Below are positions 48,938 to 59,813 of a DNA stretch of 64,000 nucleotides, piece by piece. Position 1 is the stretch's first letter. Each line of letters begins with the position of its first letter. The position numbers were made by a program, and so were the translations under genes. The notes beneath the pieces were generated by a model. It ran no database searches and had not been told where the DNA came from. It saw nothing but the letters and a program-made list of their open reading frames with translations. Source of the DNA: Cardiocondyla obscurior (Eukaryota > Arthropoda > Insecta > Hymenoptera > Formicidae); NCBI RefSeq assembly GCF_019399895.1, contig NC_091866.1, forward strand, positions 5,625,501 through 5,689,500, given 5' to 3'.

Positions 48938-50858
48938 GAAACGACAGAGAGGCGCGATCTATCGAGATAAGTAATAAAACAGACGGGGAGAATTGCAGGA
49001 GAAACGAAGCGCAAAAAGAATCTCGATGGACAGTCGAGTCCCCCTTGGGTCTTTTTTGCCAAAGGTGCGGCGCGTTCGATTTAAAATAAAGCGACACGCG
49101 ACACCTTTCCCGAAACTTCATCGATCAATCGGGACGAAGTCTAACGCCGTCTGTCCGCGAGATCCCGATCGAAAGCGAAAGCGAGAGCGAGAGCACTTCT
49201 GAAAGTAGATCGGTCCAGGAACGATCGCTCGCCGACGATTGGGTAACTCATCACGTGTCGATTAACGGCTGTAACCCGAAAGATCTCTCGAGTCTTGATT
49301 AACGTGAACGCCGCAAAGGCGGATCTCGACGCGGGGTAGGTTCGCCAGCGTGATCGTAACAACGTAAAAACAAACGGAGAAGTCGAATTGTTTTTCCTTG
49401 ACGTCGGGCAAATTTTTTTTCTTTCTCGCCGAATCGCTCTCGTGAGCGATGACTCGTTCAGATTTTCCGATCGATCGAGATGACGAAGATGCGGGCTGCA
49501 AACGAGGCGCGATTCGACGTTGAAGGACGTAAGTGGAGAAGTAAACCAATACCTTGGTCGATTAGCGACGCTCCGGTCGACTTCGTCGTGCTCCTTTTGA
49601 TCTAGATGCCACGGGGAAGATGTGAAAGGTCTCGCTACGTGGTGTGGCACGATCCGCAAGTTTTGAGTGATACCGGATAAGCCACGGGATCGGGAACTAA
49701 TTATAAGACATACGTGTGTCTCGTATAAGTCGCGATAGACGTATTTCTAAAAAAAATTATTTTCTTTCTTCGAATTTGGTGGATTCCATGCGCACGCAAG
49801 CCGATTACCGCGTATAGCCAGCTATTTCTCGTAACGACGCTATGATAAGATTGCACAACGAACCGCTGATCCGCAAATTCCCCGTCTCCTTTTCTTTCCT
49901 CGACGTCGAAGGAATGCTATCGCTGATATCATTAGATCGCGTGCTGCATGTATGCACGCAGTGAACGTCTCGCAGATGCTCGGTTCTACAATCTCACGTT
50001 CACTCGCTCTTCCTCGTCTTCCTCTATTTCATCTTCGTGCGGCGATCCCCCGCGTATCAGTTCGAGACGGCAGGTAACAGTTGAGCAAGAAACTGGCCCG
50101 CGGCTGTACGCGGGTAGATCCTCGATCGCGGCGGATCGTGAATCACGTTCTCCAACGGAAACTGCACTCGAGCCGTTAGCACGGATTAGATCAAAAATCA
50201 TTTCCCTCTTACGTTAGCGATTACGCGACACTTGATCCCGTAACCGGCCTCGCCCGCTTTTATCTGCGCGAAGTCGCGGACAGAAACATTTCTCACGTGC
50301 GGGGAAATAGTACCAAGTTCGAGATGCCTGGGATTTATCAGTCTCATTACCCCTGACATTATGACTTCCCGCGCGAGATATTTTAACGAGAAGTGGGCAC
50401 GTAGATCTTTGAATTTACGGAGCATCCATCCGAAGAAGATTAATAATTTTTCTATCTGCCGTTAAAGGCATTATGTACAAAGATTGACTAATTTTTTTTT
50501 CAATTATTTAAAATAATATTAAATTCTAAAGTGATATATAAATAATTTTAAACCACTTTTAAAGATATACGCTTAAATCTTAGACGTATTGTGGATTTTA
50601 AGCGCGAGGGAAAAACATACGTTAATTTTTCACAGAGCGACGAAATACCCGGTTATTACGTAACAGTCCTCTTTTGACTTTTATTATATTAAAACGATCG
50701 CTACTGTGTCGCAATATGTTGGAACACAAAGCGGAGATCGGGTTTTAAAAGCGCTTACACGGATCTGCGCCGGTCGAATCAGATCTCCGAAGGTGAAGCT
50801 GCGAGGACAAATTAGGTAGCTCGGAATACTCACGCTGTTGCAATTCGTGACGTTGCGA

Positions 50859-50882
50859 TTTGACTACTAGTTTGACTACTAG
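50859..50882. repeat. Perfect 12-bp tandem duplication
   Basis: TTTGACTACTAG occurs twice, head to tail, without mismatch. Confidence 0.85.
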
Positions 50883-51216
50883 AGCAAGGACTCCTTGATG
50901 GTTCCTCGATAACGATCGGCGCCAGGGTAACGATACCATTCAATTTGCTTCAATAATTTTTTATTAGACAGAGCGAAACGCACGGGAAGTCTATACCGGC
51001 GCTTATTATGTTTCTACTCCTCATGATTTATTTATTTTTTATTTTGCTATTAACAAGAGAATCGTATTACGATGTGCCTAAAAAAGTTTTCTGATCTAAA
51101 TTAAGTATCGAATACGCTTATCAATCACTTCGCTTTTCACTTTCCGTCGAATAAAAATTGTTAAGAGGATAATCGGAAGCTATTTTTCAATAATTTGTAA
51201 TTATAGGTATATTTAT

Positions 51217-51234
51217 TAATAATAATAATAATAA
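51217..51234. repeat. (TAA)6 microsatellite
   Basis: Six perfect TAA units in AT-rich intergenic sequence. Confidence 0.9.
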
Positions 51235-52500
51235 TTTAAACGAAATAATAATTAATTTAATTATATACTTTAGTTACATAAAGCTCACTCGTCTTTCTTT
51301 CGTCATTAATTTGCACGGAAAAAGTGAACTCGATAAATCTTTTTGCCTCTCTTCAACGGGCGTCTTGAAAAATGTGCCCACCGAATGGGCAGTTAATTTT
51401 GTTTCGTCAAGACCGTAATTTGTATTAAATCACTGTCGATTTGTTTGCCGTTCGCGAACGGAAACGGAGCTCTCGCGGGCGCACATTTGCATATTCGCAG
51501 ATTATTCGTTTATCATCGCTCCAGATGTCCCGGTCGAGTCGTGCGAAGATAAAAGCCGAGATGGAGAGAGAGAAAAAAAAACAAATAAAACGTAAAGAGG
51601 GAAAAAAAAAAAAGAGACGAAAACGAGAGCGGCCAAAGTTTCTCCGACCCAGATTTTTCGCTCTGCCATAACCGCGACACACGTTAAATGGTAGCGACGG
51701 ATAAAAAAAAAATCTCGGACGTGACCGACGCATCTGCCGGCGACGGGCACCTGTGCGACGCTCGATACGTTTTCCCATTAATTAAGCAGATACGAGCAAT
51801 TTGCCAAATCACGTAACCCGGCCCTCCAATCTCCGAAGCTCAGCTGGCACCGCGGACTTTCGATTTTCTTTCGCGGCCCCTCGTGCACAAAACGAAACGT
51901 ATACTTAATATAAATCCGTTCTTAATTTGTGCTCTCCCACGGCCCGGATTCTAATTGCTTGGGCTCACCTGCGACCGCGATAATAAGATACAGGCTGTAG
52001 TGTCTTGTTACAGAAAGAAAAAAAAAAGAGAGAGAATTTAAGACGTTTTCTCGTTCTCCCTTATTTACTTTAAAAGTATCCCTGGTATTTGCAAAAAGAG
52101 ATATTCACTATCCCGCGTTTTGTATATTATTGCAATGTGTTCGTTATATTCTACTAAAGGCTTCAAGCTCTCATAATTAGAAATATGTACTTCTTTTATT
52201 CCGTGAGATAAAAAACGAAACTGCATACGCTCTGAATTATTGTCTACCCTGTCGACTTATCATAGAATGCGAGATTATCTCAATTACATAAACGCAACAA
52301 ATGTTCTTGTTACAATAAATAAGAAGTGTGAGGGAAAAGGGGGAAAAGCGGAGAAACAAGGAAGTTAATGATACGTTTCAGAAATATAATTAAGATGATT
52401 AAGAGTAGATAATTACATAAGGATTAAAAGAAAACGTTCGCAGTAAAGAACATTGACTGTCGCGACAATTAAACTTGAAATTGACCCTTTTTTCCTTTCT

Positions 52501-52524
52501 TTCTCTCTCTCTCTCTCTCTCTCT
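52501..52524. repeat. (TC)n microsatellite
   Basis: About eleven TC units. The Arg/Glu repeat in the minus-strand open frame over this region comes from this tract and is not a protein feature. Confidence 0.9.
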
Positions 52525-53773
52525 TTTTTGCGTACGTAATTTCGGCTCATGGAATTCAGATCGAAAATGTCGGGTCCAGGGAAGCGGCCCTGAATTCCGC
52601 ACGGGCGTGTCTCGGCCAAACGACTTAACGTATAAGTATATAATACGCAATGCTGCACGCACATAATACGCAATACCGCGGCGATTAGCATCAGTGCGAA
52701 GCGAAAAAGACAGAAAAAATTCATTAGCATGAACACGACTGTCCTTCGCGATCGTATCGGACGGCCTCTCAACGTTTATCCGCATCTCCGCTCGTTTTTC
52801 GTTTACGGGGGCCACTTTCAATTTCTGAGATCCCGCGGACTTTCTCGCGAGACGACCTACGATTACGCAAACGAAAAACGGCGAAAATTTTGCGCCGAGA
52901 TTTATACAGACCGGCGTGTCACTTGGAACCGAGGGATTAACGATCTGCACGGCTAATCGGATTAACGCGGACGACTTAATGGATTAATTTCCGTGCATGA
53001 TCAAAGCGACTCTTGCTTCGTCCAGTCGATTTGCATTTACGCAGATATTATATTTTTTTTTTTGTTACCCGATTACATTGATATTTATTATTTATATTTT
53101 ATTATATTATTTAATTTTGATTTTGCCGCTGGCAAAATATCTAAATATAATCTCGTGCGCGATAAAATCAATGGCAGGCACTAGATAAAGATTAATAATC
53201 AATCGATCGTCGCGCGTTCGCTTTGATTTAACCCCGGCATTACGAAAGAAGCGTTGGATTTACATCATCGTGTTGCGCTCGCAAATCAAGAAATAACGCG
53301 TGTCGAATAAAAAGTTATCATTACCCAGCCCTCCGATAAAAGGACGTTAAAAAAAACTCGCGGGACAGCCGAGTTACGTTTAAGTTACACGCTCGTGCGT
53401 GAAGACGTGAAAACCATAGAATTAATAATCGATATTCACGGTCATCGCACGCGATCTGAACCCGACCGTGCTCGTTCTTGGCACTATATAAGACTAATGT
53501 ACGCATTTCTATAATTAGCGTGATAATATCACCGCGCCGGTCGTAACTTGAACGACGGAAAAAGGATCAAGGAGAGGCAAAACCTGCATGCCAGGTATTT
53601 TTCTCAATTCTATCATGTAAGTTACTCTGTTATCGAACGAGTTTGCAAGAGCGATGAGAAGATCGCGATGGAGATTTAGCGTGAAAAATTAATGAATTTC
53701 CGTGTGTGCAAATGCACATATGCAATCGGCAATTGCGCGCAAATAAAGTTACACGAAGAGCAAAGTCTTGTTC

Positions 53774-53936
53774 TTAAGCACTTGCAACAACTTTTTAATT
53801 CTAGATTTAATTAGACACTTTTTTTTTTTCTTTTCTTTTCTTTTCTTACAAGCTAATTCGTGCATAACGCATCAACTTTTTAAGATAGGATAATATATAA
53901 TTAAATCTAGAATTAAAAAGTTGTTGCAAGTGTTAA
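53774..53936. mobile_element. Short fold-back (MITE-like) element flanked by TTAA
   Basis: Two perfect 35-base inverted arms (53779-53813 and 53898-53932) begin CACTTGCAACAAC and end with AATTCTAGATTTAATTA. They are separated by 84 bases that include a CTTTT tandem run. TTAA lies just outside on each side (53774-53777 with one extra G, and 53933-53936), as expected for a non-autonomous piggyBac-type element, whose family inserts at TTAA. It has no coding capacity. The family assignment is inference; the inverted arms are directly visible. Confidence 0.65.
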
Positions 53937-54271
53937 CGCAGGCAAAGCGCTAGCTTCGTACTATCGATAAATAAAAAAAATTAAACAAAAAAAAATCATA
54001 TAACTTTGGACGTAATTTTTATCAAACTACATGAAATTCGCAACTGTCGCTTCTATAAACTTTTTAAAATATTACATTATAATAGCTAGCAATTTGTCTT
54101 GTGGGGCGCAACGTGTTTCAAAGCCGCCTTCGTTACTCGATGTCCGCCACGCATTTGTCAAGCTCGTCCTCCGCTATAACCTTCGCGAGAATCCCAGAAG
54201 AAATCGCAGCGAATCGTTAATAACCGTCGCGGGACAGATAGGTTCATAGGCAGCTTCGGAGTCGTGTCTAT

Positions 54272-55520
54272 ATGAATCCAACGGACGTGCGTTTGAAGGC
54301 ATGGACGCCCGCGGTGCCGTGCAAGATACCGGATAATATCGTGTCTTCGGATTACACGACGACGCGAGCGTTCGTCCCGTCCTATGAAAAGTACAACTAT
54401 TTATTGTAATAATTATAGGAAGCGGCCAAAAGATTGCTCTAAATTTTATATTACTTATTGCAAATATATAATCAGTAGTGACATTCAATGCTAATCGAAT
54501 TTCCGCGGCAGGATAAGTATTTAAATTAAAAAAAAAAAAAAAAAAAGATTTCGAATTGCTGAAACGGACTCGTAATTAAAAATCGTACTTAATGTAATAT
54601 AGATATTAACGCAACGTGGTAATTTAGAGTAATATACATATATCGTGCAAGGCATATCATTATGCACGCAAGATACGGATTATAGGTAATAAATATTTAA
54701 TTATAGAATGTACTGATACAATAACAAGTAATGAGGTGAAGAAGAAAAATTTACTTGCGCTTTAGTGATATAATAATATAAAATAATATAATAAAATTAA
54801 CAAATTATGTAAAATAGATGAGAAATGGCATTTAATTATATAATTACATATTTAATTAAATATATATAAATAAAAATACGCAGGGAGAAGGAATCTCGCA
54901 TAGAAAGACTACTCTCGAACGAGTATCAACGAATTTGGTGGCGGGAAAAGCTGGCTTGGGACAAGACGATTATTGCTAAGAAAGTCGAGAGCAAAAAAAT
55001 ATTACTTCGCAAAGTAAGCGATTATTAGAAAATAGCGGGTGGTGCAATTATTGAAGTTTGTGTTTTGTAGTTGATTAAGAAAAAGGTACCGACGTGCGTA
55101 ACCGTAAAATATTTAACGAGAGCGGAGCGTTTGAAAAATAAAGGGAAAGAAAAGCTTGAAAAGCAGTCTAGCAAGAATCTTAAAAACGAAGCGGCGTTTT
55201 TTGCGAGGCGTAAACTTGAAAAACGCGAGGAAATGAAATTAGATAAGCACGAAGAGAAGAAATTGGAAAGCCCGGGGAAGGCGAAAGCCAACGATAGTAA
55301 CGAAGTGAAATCAGAGAAGCGGGAGGAAACGAAATCAAAGAATCGCGAGGAAACTACGAGCACCGAAAGATCCGAAAAGAATCAATCGGAACGCGAGAAT
55401 GCGAAGTCGGAACGAATCGAGAAAGCGATATCAGAGGCAGGCGAAGAACCGAAATCGAAGGAATACGCGGAGACGAAATCGGAAAAATGCAAAGAGACGG
55501 AATTAAAAAACAATAAATAA
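54272..55520 (+). CDS. Unrecognised Lys/Glu-rich protein, three exons, 232 aa
   Basis: Function unknown. Exons 54272-54390, 54884-55013 and 55071-55520 join in phase (119, 130 and 450 bases). The start ATG at 54272 is preceded in frame by a stop at 54239. Residues 1-39 (MNPTDVRLKAWTPAVPCK...) look like a conserved N-terminus. Residues 40-83 (RIERLLSNEYQRIWWREKLA) are helical and Trp-rich. From about residue 100 the chain is an almost pure Lys/Glu/Ser helix with irregular repeats of the type KSEKREETKSKNREE, likely charged coiled coil or disordered. No signal peptide or membrane segment is present. The first donor (GAAAA|GTACAA) is weak and the second intron is only 57 bases. An AATAAA at 55564 suits polyadenylation. 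COG5 starts about 650 bases downstream on the same strand. Confidence 0.68.
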
Positions 55521-55563
55521 TTGTGTTTTACTATTTTTCATCTCTAACAGAATAGCTTTCTTA

Positions 55564-55569
55564 AATAAA
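55564..55569 (+). terminator. Polyadenylation signal for the Lys/Glu-rich gene
   Basis: AATAAA lies 44 bases after the stop codon, the only such hexamer immediately downstream. Confidence 0.5.
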
Positions 55570-56168
55570 AATATCTTCAAGTAAAAAGTTGAAGATACAT
55601 TTATTAATTATTAAAGTACAAATTTAAAAAATAAAAATTTAGCTGTTTTCAATTGTTTATTACAATTTTTTATTCTTATTCGATAAATTCTGTGGTGCTG
55701 TACATAAATCTCATTATTCATATATTGCATTATATATTTTTCATTATTTTTTAAGTTTATCGAGGTTATTAATTTCTTAAATTGCAACGATACTCGTGCT
55801 ACCATCTAAAGTTACATTCCGAAACTGCTGTTAGGGAGAAGGAAAAATAAGCGAAACAGCTGACAAGTAAAACGTCTCCGCCAGAGTTACATCTACACGA
55901 AAGCTAGTTCCGACGGTTCCGAATATAATAAAAATAAAATAAAACAAAATATGGCAAGATAAAAAGAGAATTAATTAAATAATAACACGCCGGAGGGTGT
56001 AACGCAACTCGACTCTGATTAACTCTGACGTTCGATTTTAACCTTTAATGAAAATTCAGTCACTTCTGACGTACTTGCTTTCTGATCTCTCACGAAGTAG
56101 GATCACTTTGTGATCTGTTGTGATCTTTCAAAATTGGTTTATAGATATATGTATTCTCCAATTTAAAA
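55570..56168. other. Intergenic, includes probable COG5 promoter and 5' UTR
   Basis: AT-rich at first, then more mixed from 55.83 kb. It contains a small direct repeat of GATCACTTTGTGATCTGTTGTGATC type (56100-56126). No gene is seen; a 64-codon minus-strand frame here has no support. Confidence 0.5.
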
Positions 56169-59100
56169 ATGAGTGAAATAATAAGTTGGGAAGATATTGA
56201 AAATGATCGTAAGTTGAAAATTTTATATCTGTCAAATAAACAAATTTGTATTATATATATATTTATACAGTAACAAAATGTGTTTCAATTTTAGAATTCT
56301 TTAAACAGCTGCTGGATGCTGACTTGAAAAAAACTGATGTTGTTGAGCCACTGTTATCAGTGGCTCAACAATTGAATAAACTAGGACAAGGTAAAAATTT
56401 TTATTACCGTATTTTAATCCATTTTAAATATAAAACAGTAACTGCTTGTAGCTATTGAGGTACTGAATGCTGAGCTGCAAAAACAAGTACTAGCAAATCA
56501 TGAAGATTTACTATCTCAAGCAACATGGGTAGAAAAACTGGAAGGAGTGCTTTTTATAATGCAGTCTCATATACAAGTAAATTAAAAAAAAATCAATATT
56601 AATTTAAATATAAAAAGCCACAATAATAATTTTTTTTAATGTAATAATGTTTATTTTAGAGTCTTTTGTCAGCAGTAGAGCGATTACGCGGCAAAATTAT
56701 CGATCCATTTAATAGAATTGAAATGCAAACAATTGTATTGTCACGGCTTCACGAAACCTCTGACCTTCTTAGAAGAGTCTCTAGAATGCAACATTTATCA
56801 AAACGTTTAAATTCTCAAATGAGTAGCATTACTCAAGGTCCAGATATCATTAAAGCTGCCAATAGTTTACATGAGCTTGGTATACATATAATTTTCTATT
56901 TCTTTTTTATCATATAATCTTGTATATTTATGTTATGTGTGAATTTTATATATACAGAACAGTTAATGGCAGATACAGATCTAAACGGCTTAGATGTAAT
57001 CGCAGATGACCAGCAGGCTATAAAGACTCAAAGAGCTACTGTACAAAGAATAGCTACCCATACATTAACTCAAGGCTTACAAACAATGGATAGAACAAAG
57101 GTGTTGTATAATAATTTTTTTTAAGTTAATAATATTTTATATAATAATTTTTAAGTTCATATTTTTTAAGTTAATTTTTTAAGTTAATAATATTTAATTT
57201 AAATCTATAATAAAAATAATATTACCAATTTTATTTTATTAATATATACATATATACAGGTGAGCACCGCTGTACAAGTCTTTCAAAACTTGGGAATAAT
57301 AAACAACGCCGTGAACACAATTATAGAATCTACCTTAGCTGAAATAGATAAAATTTCTATGGAATCATTAGACGTATCTTTAGTAACGAATCAGGACTTT
57401 GGAAAACGTGGAGCACCTGGCAGAGCTACAATTCCATCTCCTGGAACGTCTGGGAATGTACGCACGAAAATTTGGGACAATCTTGAACATCTTTTCCAAG
57501 ATACTTTGTATGCGCATTGTCTGCAAGTAAGTAGGTAGTAGCTTAGCACTACGATGTTTGAATGCGTAAGAAAAAAAAAGTGGTTGACCTCTCGGTTATT
57601 TTATATTTAGATTGAATTGCTGCAAAGAGTATTGTTAGAGCACCATATGCAAGAGTTTCACGATTTATCAGAGAAATTTTGGGATAAAGTAAACGTTCTT
57701 CTTGCAAAAGTTTTGATTGAACGCGCTCAAGGTAAATTATAAATATATATATATCAGATATATACATCGAATTTTGTATATACAAATATTTCAATGAAGA
57801 ATCTTGCAGGATCATCATTTGTGAAACAAGCTCTGGAAGGAGAATATCCAAAATTTTTAAGAATATTTTTGGACTTAAGCAAACGCTTAAAAGAGAGATC
57901 TCACAGTATCGGGATTTACGGTATTGAGTAAGTACATCTTGTATAAAATTAACGTACTCACGAAGTTTCATATTAATATTAATGTATACGTTTTTAGCCG
58001 TAATGTTTTATTGCCATTTGAAAATGCATATTTATCACGTTCGGTATCTCGACTTCTGGATCCAGTTCACAATATGTTTTCTGGAGAAGGTTTGCCGACG
58101 CATGACGAAATCGACAGTCTCATACGTATGATTACAAAGTAAGTTTTGCATGTTTTTTTGTACAGGTGTTTTATTTAATGCAGAAAATTTATAGCGAAAA
58201 TATATTTCGCGTCTAGTGAATTGAGCGTATCTTTGGTGGATGATGGACTCGCAACTGTTGTGTCACGTAATGTTGGGAAAGCAATAAGATTGTTCTGTTT
58301 AAAATGTGAACAAAGTGTGGTGACTGGTGGTGAGGCAAGCCAAGTAATCGATTCCCCAACTGCTGGCCAGCAAACGAATGTTACCCTCGCGAATCTTCTT
58401 CATTATCTTTCTAGCCAAACAAATCGCGTGATAGCTAATTTAGCGGGAGGTTTACCCTCTGAAGGAAGCGTTGTTATTACTACAGCGCTTAAAGAAACGG
58501 ACGAATTAACGAAGAACTTGCTCGCACCATTGTTAATTTCTATCAGCGATGCAATAGAAAGTATAATTTTAACAATGCATGACGACCCCGAATTTAGAGA
58601 GTAAGTTGTGTTCTTTTTAATTTTTATCTGTTAATCTTATCGGATTATAATAAATTAACATTTTGTTTATAGCTCAAGTAGCCCTTTGGGAAAGGAAGTC
58701 GGCTGTTCTCTTTACATGCGTGAATTACAAGGCTTTATTTTGCGATCCGTGAATACATTTTTATTACCGTACAAAAATCAAATGGTTGTTGCTGAAAGGT
58801 AAATTACTTTCGTTTCTTTTTTGTTGTTTGTTATTTATTTATTATAAATTAATAAATTATAAATATCATTAAAGTTGTAAAGCTGTCGCGTCAAGATGTA
58901 TAGAACTATTTGTGCGTCATGCTTGCTTGCTGAGACCTCTGACTGATTTTGGAAAAGCAAAACTTTTGATAGATTTCGCTCAGGTATATTATTTTACTGT
59001 AGACTTAATGTTTCGATTACAAGCATATAAAACTGAAAAAAAAAATTTAGGTGGAAGTAGCTGTGACACCGTTATGCCGCGGTGGGCAAATGGGTTTGCT

Positions 59101-59580
59101 AGAGCAACAACAATATAGAACTCTGCGAGCACTAAAAACTTTACTTCTTCTCAGTCCCGAAGAAATAGTGGACAAAATATTAGAAGGACAAGGAGAGAGT
59201 AGCATATCACCGTCTCTTATTCTGTTGCATTTATTTTCTGGCGCACCGCCTGAATTAGCGTCACCGCATCAAGTAAATTGCTTAAATATTATTTTAGTCT
59301 TATCTTAACTGCTATTCAAATAATAATTGGTACATGGTACTTTAATTTAAAAAAAAATTAATTAATTTTATATTTATTGTACAGAGTGCAGGTTGGTCTG
59401 TAGGTCGATTATCTCAGTGGATGGATAATCATCCGAACGAAAGAGATAGATTAGCATTATGCAGTGGACCATTAGAACGCTATCAATTGACAGTCCGTCA
59501 ACAAAATATTCCATCGTTTCATCCTCTCTTTCCACAGATGATGAAATTAGCTAACTTGAGGGAACATTCAAGTCAATAAT
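56169..59580 (+). CDS. COG5: Conserved oligomeric Golgi complex subunit 5 (14 exons, 765 aa)
   Basis: A subunit of the COG tethering complex that guides retrograde vesicles within the Golgi (lobe B in other animals; Drosophila four way stop). Exons are 56169-56208, 56295-56390, 56452-56576, 56660-56879, 56958-57100, 57260-57526, 57611-57731, 57810-57927, 57998-58138, 58217-58600, 58673-58798, 58875-58983, 59051-59272 and 59395-59580. All junctions are GT-AG and the phases close to exactly 766 codons with TAA. Family signatures include ATWVEKLEGVLFIMQSHI, the LLRRVSRMQHLSKRL helix, GAPGRATIPSPGTSGNVRTK, DAIESIILTMH, and the C-terminal segments CSLYMRELQGF, ELFVRHACLLRPL and LSQWMDNHPNERDRL. 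The length matches insect COG5. Introns are 60-190 bases. It converges on ASZ1 with 233 bases between stops. Confidence 0.96.
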
Positions 59581-59813
59581 ATTGTGTATTAAATAACATT
59601 TTAGTAAAAAGTTGATTTCTTAATACAAACAAATTTTTACAAATATATACGAGTGGCACTGAATTTTATATAAATGTAATTATGTATATGTATGTTGTAT
59701 ACTTATTAATTTTATGCAGCAATATTTAAATTTACTTGAAAAAAAATTATAGTTATTCGATTAAAAATGAAATACTGAAAGTAATCGAATGTTATATATA
59801 TATTACTTAATTT
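59581..59813. other. Intergenic gap between convergent COG5 and ASZ1
   Basis: 233 AT-rich bases hold both 3' UTR ends, so the two transcripts probably overlap tail to tail or abut. ATTAAA near 59587 could serve COG5. No clear hexamer for ASZ1 was found. Confidence 0.55.

Larger units (their letters stand above)
36790..53773. other. Gene-poor stretch, no supportable coding gene
   Basis: About 17 kb without a convincing exon. CpG-rich patches occur near 37.2-37.6, 39.2-39.7, 42.2-42.6, 46.0-46.4, 47.6-48.1, 49.1-50.4 and 52.7-52.9 kb. Open frames in them have no domain, no coding-like composition and no matching splice sites. Simple repeats are listed separately. The stretch may hold regulatory elements, but none can be named. 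Confidence 0.55.

Noticed and set aside
49141..49659. 172-codon minus-strand open frame
   Set aside because: Composition driven by GC-rich, low-complexity sequence; no family resemblance.
52399..52950. 183-codon minus-strand open frame
   Set aside because: Contains an Arg/Glu run translated from a TC microsatellite and is otherwise random-looking.
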